Below, piece by piece: positions 61,106 to 64,000 of a stretch of DNA of 64,000 nucleotides. Source of the stretch: Prado023 sp963700475 (GTDB taxonomy: Bacteria; Actinomycetota; Actinomycetes; S36-B12; CAIYMF01). The position numbers were made by a program, and so were the translations under genes. Each line of letters opens with the position of its first letter. Within the stretch, counting starts at the first letter, position 1. Where the stretch lies: the NCBI GenBank assembly GCA_963700475.1, contig CAVOXR010000011.1, forward strand, positions 124,001-188,000, written 5' to 3'. The notes under the pieces are model-generated. The model was given only the letters and a program-made list of their open reading frames with translations. It did no database searches and had not been told where the DNA came from.

Positions 61106-62239
61106 TCAGCCAGGAGCACGGCGGTCGCGCATGCGATCGAGGTCCTGCCCACGCCACGCCAGCCGCCGGCGTAGCCACAGCGACACATACACCAGCCCGA
61201 CCAAGGCCGGGACCTCGATCAGCGGTCCGATGACCCCGGCCAGGGCCTGCCCGGAGGTGACTCCCCACACGCCGATGGACACGGCAATCGCCAGCTCGAA
61301 GTTGTTGCCGGCGGCGGTGAAGGCCAGGGTTGCGGTCTTCGGGTAGTTCAGGCGCGCGCGTCGGCCCACGAGGAACGACACCGACCACATGATGGCGAAG
61401 TAGCACAGCAGCGGGATCGCGATCAGCACGACGCTCAGCGGGTCGGAGGTGATCGCCTCCCCTTGAAGGGCGAACATCACAACGATGGTGAACAGCAGCC
61501 CGTACAGCGCCCACGGCCCGATCCGGGGCAGGAACCGGTTGTCGTACCAGTCCGCGCCCTTGCGGGGGCGCAGGGTCCGCCGGGTCAGGTACCCGGCGGC
61601 CAGCGGGATGCCCAGGAAGATCAGCACCGACCTGGTGATCTCGGCGGTGGAGAAGGTGACGTCCTCGGTGGGCAGGCCCAACCAGCCCGGCAGGATCTCC
61701 AGGTAGAACGTGCCCAGCAGGGCGTAGGCCAGCACCTGGAACACCGAGTTGATCGCCACGAGCAGCGCGGCGGCCTCCCGGTCGCCGCAGGCCAGGTCGT
61801 TCCAGATCAGGACCATCGCGATGCACCGGGCCAGGCCGATGACGATCAGGCCCGTGCGGAACTCCGGATAGTCGTAGAGGAACACCCAGGCGAGGGTGAA
61901 CATCAGCGCCGGGCCGATCACCCAGTTGAGCAGCAGCGACGACCAGAGCATGGGCTTGTCGCTGGTGACGTGGCTCATGTCCTCGTAGTGGACCTTGGCC
62001 AGCACCGGGTACATCATCATGAGCAGCCCGAGGGCGATCGGCAGGGAGGTCTGGCCGACCTTCACCGCGTCCAGCACGTCCTGGATCCCGGGCAGGACCC
62101 GTCCGAGGAGCAGCCCGCCGGCCATCGCCAGCAGGATCCACACCGGGAGGAAGCGGTCCAGGGTTGACAGCCGACCCAGGACCGCGGCGTCGTCGTCGGC
62201 AGCGGTGACGCCGGGGGAGCGGTCCTCGGAGGGTGTCAC
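61106..62239 (-). CDS. ACR3-family arsenite efflux permease
   Basis: The 377-residue protein has about ten membrane segments. Family phrases are FTLAWVFL and GLARCIAMVLIWNDLACGDREAAALLVAINSVFQ with the essential Cys (about 120-160), and AFTAAGNNFELAIAVSIGVWGVTSGQALAGVIGPLIEVPALVGLVYVSLWLRRR (about 300-355) including the conserved Glu. It exports arsenite out of the cytoplasm. GTG start with GGAGCC upstream. It is the last gene of the ArsR-permease-thioredoxin-ACR3 operon. Confidence 0.9.
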   Translation of the reverse strand: MTPSEDRSPGVTAADDDAAVLGRLSTLDRFLPVWILLAMAGGLLLGRVLPGIQDVLDAVKVGQTSLPIALGLLMMMYPVLAKVHYEDMSHVTSDKPMLWSSLLLNWVIGPALMFTLAWVFLYDYPEFRTGLIVIGLARCIAMVLIWNDLACGDREAAALLVAINSVFQVLAYALLGTFYLEILPGWLGLPTEDVTFSTAEITRSVLIFLGIPLAAGYLTRRTLRPRKGADWYDNRFLPRIGPWALYGLLFTIVVMFALQGEAITSDPLSVVLIAIPLLCYFAIMWSVSFLVGRRARLNYPKTATLAFTAAGNNFELAIAVSIGVWGVTSGQALAGVIGPLIEVPALVGLVYVSLWLRRRLAWRGQDLDRMRDRRAPG

Positions 62240-62273
62240 CGGAAGGCTCCTGTGTGGCTCGGGCGGAGATGGG

Positions 62274-62513
62274 TCAGCTGGCCGGGGCCAGCAGCTTGGT
62301 GATCTCGGCGGCGTCGGGGACGCGCCCGGAGACCAGGACCTGCTCGTCGACGACCAGCCCGGGGGTGCGCATGACCCCGTACGAGGCGATGTCGCCGTAG
62401 TCGGTGACCTTCTCCACAGTGGCCTGCAGGCCGAGGGTGGCCAGCGCCTGCTTGGTGTTGGCCTCGAGGCGGACGCAGTTCGCGCAGCCGGAGCCGAGGA
62501 TCTTGATGATCAT
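62274..62513 (-). CDS. Small thioredoxin-fold protein (CxxC)
   Basis: The 79-residue protein reads IIKILGSGCANCVRLEANTKQALATLGL with a CANC redox motif (residues 10-13), and has GVMRTPGLVVDEQVLVSGRVPDAAEITKLL with the cis-Pro typical of thioredoxins. Such minimal proteins accompany DUF318 permeases and metal transporters and may reduce or shuttle metal thiolates. It lies between the permease and ACR3 genes in the same operon. Confidence 0.85.
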   Translation of the reverse strand: MIIKILGSGCANCVRLEANTKQALATLGLQATVEKVTDYGDIASYGVMRTPGLVVDEQVLVSGRVPDAAEITKLLAPAS

Positions 62514-62578
62514 GGTTCTTCATTCCCTTCGGTTGGCGTTCGGTGCCTGGTCGTGGTGGGTGGAGGCGTCGGTCATGG

Positions 62579-63643
62579 TCATGTCGGCGCACCCGAACCC
62601 AGGAGGAAGTTGAACAGGTAGCCGACGAAGATGATCCCGGTGGCCACGACGCCGACGAACAGTGCGAGCAGCTTGGGTTGCAGCACGCGGCGGAGCAGGA
62701 TCATCTCGGGCAGGGACAGCGCGACGACGGCCATCATGAACGCGAGCACGGTGCCCATCGGCATGCCCTTGGAGTACAGCACCTCGACCAGAGGCATGAT
62801 CCCGGCGGCATTGGAGTACAGCGGGACACCGATCGCGACCGCGACCAGGACCCCGAACGGGTTGTTCGCGTTGGCGTAGGTGGTGAAGAAGTCGGTGGGG
62901 ACCCACCCGTGGATGATCGCGCCGAGGCCGATGCCGATCAGCAGGTAGGGCCAGATCCTGCGCAGGATGGTGCCGACCTCCTCGACGCCCATCACGATCC
63001 GCTGGTCGAACGTCAGTCCGGCGGCCGGGTCGATCGCCTGGCCGCGGAGCGTGGTCTCGAACACGAACGGCTCGACCCAGCGCTCGGCGTGCAGCCGGCC
63101 CAGGACCCACCCAGCCACGATCGCGATGCTCACGGCGGCGACCACGTAGAGGGCGGCTGTCTGCCAGCCGAACAGCGACCAGAGCAGGCCGATGGCGATC
63201 TCGTTGGCCAGGGGGGAGGCGATCAGGAAGCTCAGCGTCACACCGATCGGGACCCCGGCGGCTACGAACCCGATGAACGCCGGAACCGCGGAGCAGGAGC
63301 AGAACGGGGTGATCACGCCCAGGCTCGCGGCCATCACGTTGCCCACGCCCTCGCGCTTGCCGCCGAGCAGGGCGCGGGTGCGCTCCACGCTCATGAACGA
63401 GCGCAGCACGGTGACGATGAAGATGACCCCGCACAGCAGCAGGGTGATCTTGACGGTGTCATAGAGGAAGAAGTGCAGGGTCTCGGTCAGCCGGGCATCC
63501 GGGTCCATCCCGAACGCGTCGTAGAGCAACCAGTCCCAGACACGGGCGTTGACCCAGAACGCCAGCCACCAGACGAACGCTGCCCCGATGAGGGCCCCGA
63601 CCTGGCCGCGCCGGGCGGTGGGTACGCGTTCGAGGACGTGCAT
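62579..63643 (-). CDS. DUF318-family permease (ArsP/heavy-metal-like)
   Basis: This 354-residue permease has about eight membrane segments. The hallmark GVITPFCSCSAVPAFIGFVAAGVPIGVTLSFLIASPLANEIAIGLLWS is near residues 90-135, with a CSC motif that probably binds thiophilic metal, and the second half has GVPLYSNAAGIMPLVEVLYSKGMPMGT. Relatives export organoarsenicals (ArsP) or other metals. It starts with ATG at 63643, one base after the ArsR stop, so the operon is tight. Confidence 0.82.
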   Translation of the reverse strand: MHVLERVPTARRGQVGALIGAAFVWWLAFWVNARVWDWLLYDAFGMDPDARLTETLHFFLYDTVKITLLLCGVIFIVTVLRSFMSVERTRALLGGKREGVGNVMAASLGVITPFCSCSAVPAFIGFVAAGVPIGVTLSFLIASPLANEIAIGLLWSLFGWQTAALYVVAAVSIAIVAGWVLGRLHAERWVEPFVFETTLRGQAIDPAAGLTFDQRIVMGVEEVGTILRRIWPYLLIGIGLGAIIHGWVPTDFFTTYANANNPFGVLVAVAIGVPLYSNAAGIMPLVEVLYSKGMPMGTVLAFMMAVVALSLPEMILLRRVLQPKLLALFVGVVATGIIFVGYLFNFLLGSGAPT

Positions 63644-63644
63644 G

Positions 63645-63971
63645 TCAGCGACCCGAGAGGCCAGGGGGCGCACCCGCCGTCGGCAGGGCCGCGGCGATCC
63701 GGGCGTGCGCATCCTCCGCGAGGGTGTAGTCGACCCAGCGGCCGCGCTTGGCCGAGGTCACCAGTCCAGCCTCGCGCAGCACCTTCAAGTGGTAGCTCAG
63801 CACGTTCGGCGCCACCCCGCCGACGGGCTGGAGGTCACACACACACCGGGTGCCCGCTGCCGCCAGCTCGGCCAACAGCCGCCAGCGCACCGGGTCGGCA
63901 GCCACCGCCAACAACCCCACCGCCGCCTCCCGCTTCGCTGGGGATCTATCCAACACAATCGCATCGATCAT
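63645..63971 (-). CDS. ArsR/SmtB-family metal-responsive repressor
   Basis: The 108-residue repressor has a winged helix, VAPNVLSYHLKVLREAGLVTSAKRGRWVDYTLAEDA, with RCVCDL (about residues 41-46), the Cys pair that binds arsenite in ArsR proteins. It has no obvious third Cys further on. It presumably represses the operon that it heads. ATG at 63971 is 6 bases after TACACT (63978-63983), leaderless, and an inverted repeat (63956-63976) covers the start. Confidence 0.85.
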   Translation of the reverse strand: MIDAIVLDRSPAKREAAVGLLAVAADPVRWRLLAELAAAGTRCVCDLQPVGGVAPNVLSYHLKVLREAGLVTSAKRGRWVDYTLAEDAHARIAAALPTAGAPPGLSGR

Positions 63972-63976
63972 GATTG
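63956..63976. promoter_or_regulatory. Inverted repeat over ArsR start
   Basis: CAATC (63956-63960) and GATTG (63972-63976) flank an 11-base centre containing ATCGAT and ATCATGAT. This covers the transcription and translation start of the ars operon, and fits an ArsR operator. Confidence 0.5.
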
Positions 63977-63977
63977 A

Positions 63978-63983
63978 AGTGTA
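63978..63983 (-). promoter_or_regulatory. -10 box of leaderless ars operon
   Basis: TACACT on the minus strand is 6 bases upstream of the ATG at 63971. Confidence 0.55.
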
Positions 63984-64000
63984 GTGCGGTCCTGGTGGAG

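Noticed and set aside
62543..63973. Long plus-strand frame opposite the permease and ArsR
   Set aside because: Antisense shadow with heavy His, Gly and Asp use and no homology.
1..64000. CRISPR array, prophage or insertion sequence
   Set aside because: I saw no regularly spaced repeats, no transposase or integrase frame, and no phage structural gene.

Overview
The window is a very GC-rich, gene-dense bacterial chromosome segment that looks actinobacterial. The signs are two WS/DGAT-type acyltransferases, an IdeR/TetR/MarR/LuxR style of regulation, DUF6325-SHOCT, GAP-family and DUF4395 membrane proteins, GTG starts, 4-base ATGA/GTGA gene overlaps, and many starts preceded 6-8 bases upstream by a TANNNT -10 box (leaderless transcripts). 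I cannot name a genus.

Layout. 1-6027 (-): a one-chain 2-oxoacid:ferredoxin oxidoreductase and a GltD-like flavoprotein cut by the left edge. 6269-8157: YihY-type membrane protein, PH-domain protein, degenerate macro domain. 8248-12536: two WS/DGAT acyltransferases around an AlaX-like editing protein, plus an SRPBCC protein. 12572-18034: CEOS/alanine-dehydrogenase-like enzyme, DMT transporter, DUF389, GAP-family protein, sulfatase. 18158-21119: DUF6325, SHOCT and alpha/beta-hydrolase-9 proteins. 21161-27173: TetR-ACT-GNAT fusion, RTX-repeat protein, DUF1905, ABC exporter, DUF6326 membrane protein divergent from a TetR regulator over a strong palindromic operator. 27235-31370: quinone oxidoreductase followed by the oxidative pentose phosphate set zwf, gnd-like, pgl. 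31430-35734: Nudix-NYN fusion, enoyl-CoA hydratase, M28 peptidase lipoprotein, phosphotransferase. 35881-39676 (-): tRNA-Arg(UCU), MutT and a PLD-helicase-DUF3427 protein, a candidate defence or repair cassette. 39888-48556: CPBP protease, double MarR regulator, lipoprotein, a pair of unknown genes including a possible TULIP/P47-like protein, LuxR regulator, DUF4395, and two gene remnants. 48729-55462: malic enzyme, second CPBP protease, TPR regulator, ArsB/NhaD-type permease. 55540-60930: a sugar ABC importer divergent from GH130 and DUF1861, a likely mannoside-utilisation locus. 61106-63971 (-): ArsR, DUF318 permease, small thioredoxin and ACR3, an arsenic-resistance operon.

A striking property is that about ten otherwise well-conserved genes are broken by single-base indels (mostly +1 insertions, several in short homopolymers). 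Reading across the indel restores the expected family sequence each time. This suggests uncorrected long-read assembly errors. The sugar operon carries an unusual concentration of lesions, including two in-frame stops (both explicable as C-to-T), so real decay there is also possible.

No single feature proves a new system. The best candidates are the MutT/PLD-helicase-DUF3427 pair beside tRNA-Arg, the two-gene 43448-45692 unit, the TetR-ACT-GNAT fusion, and the oxidoreductase-GltD pair.
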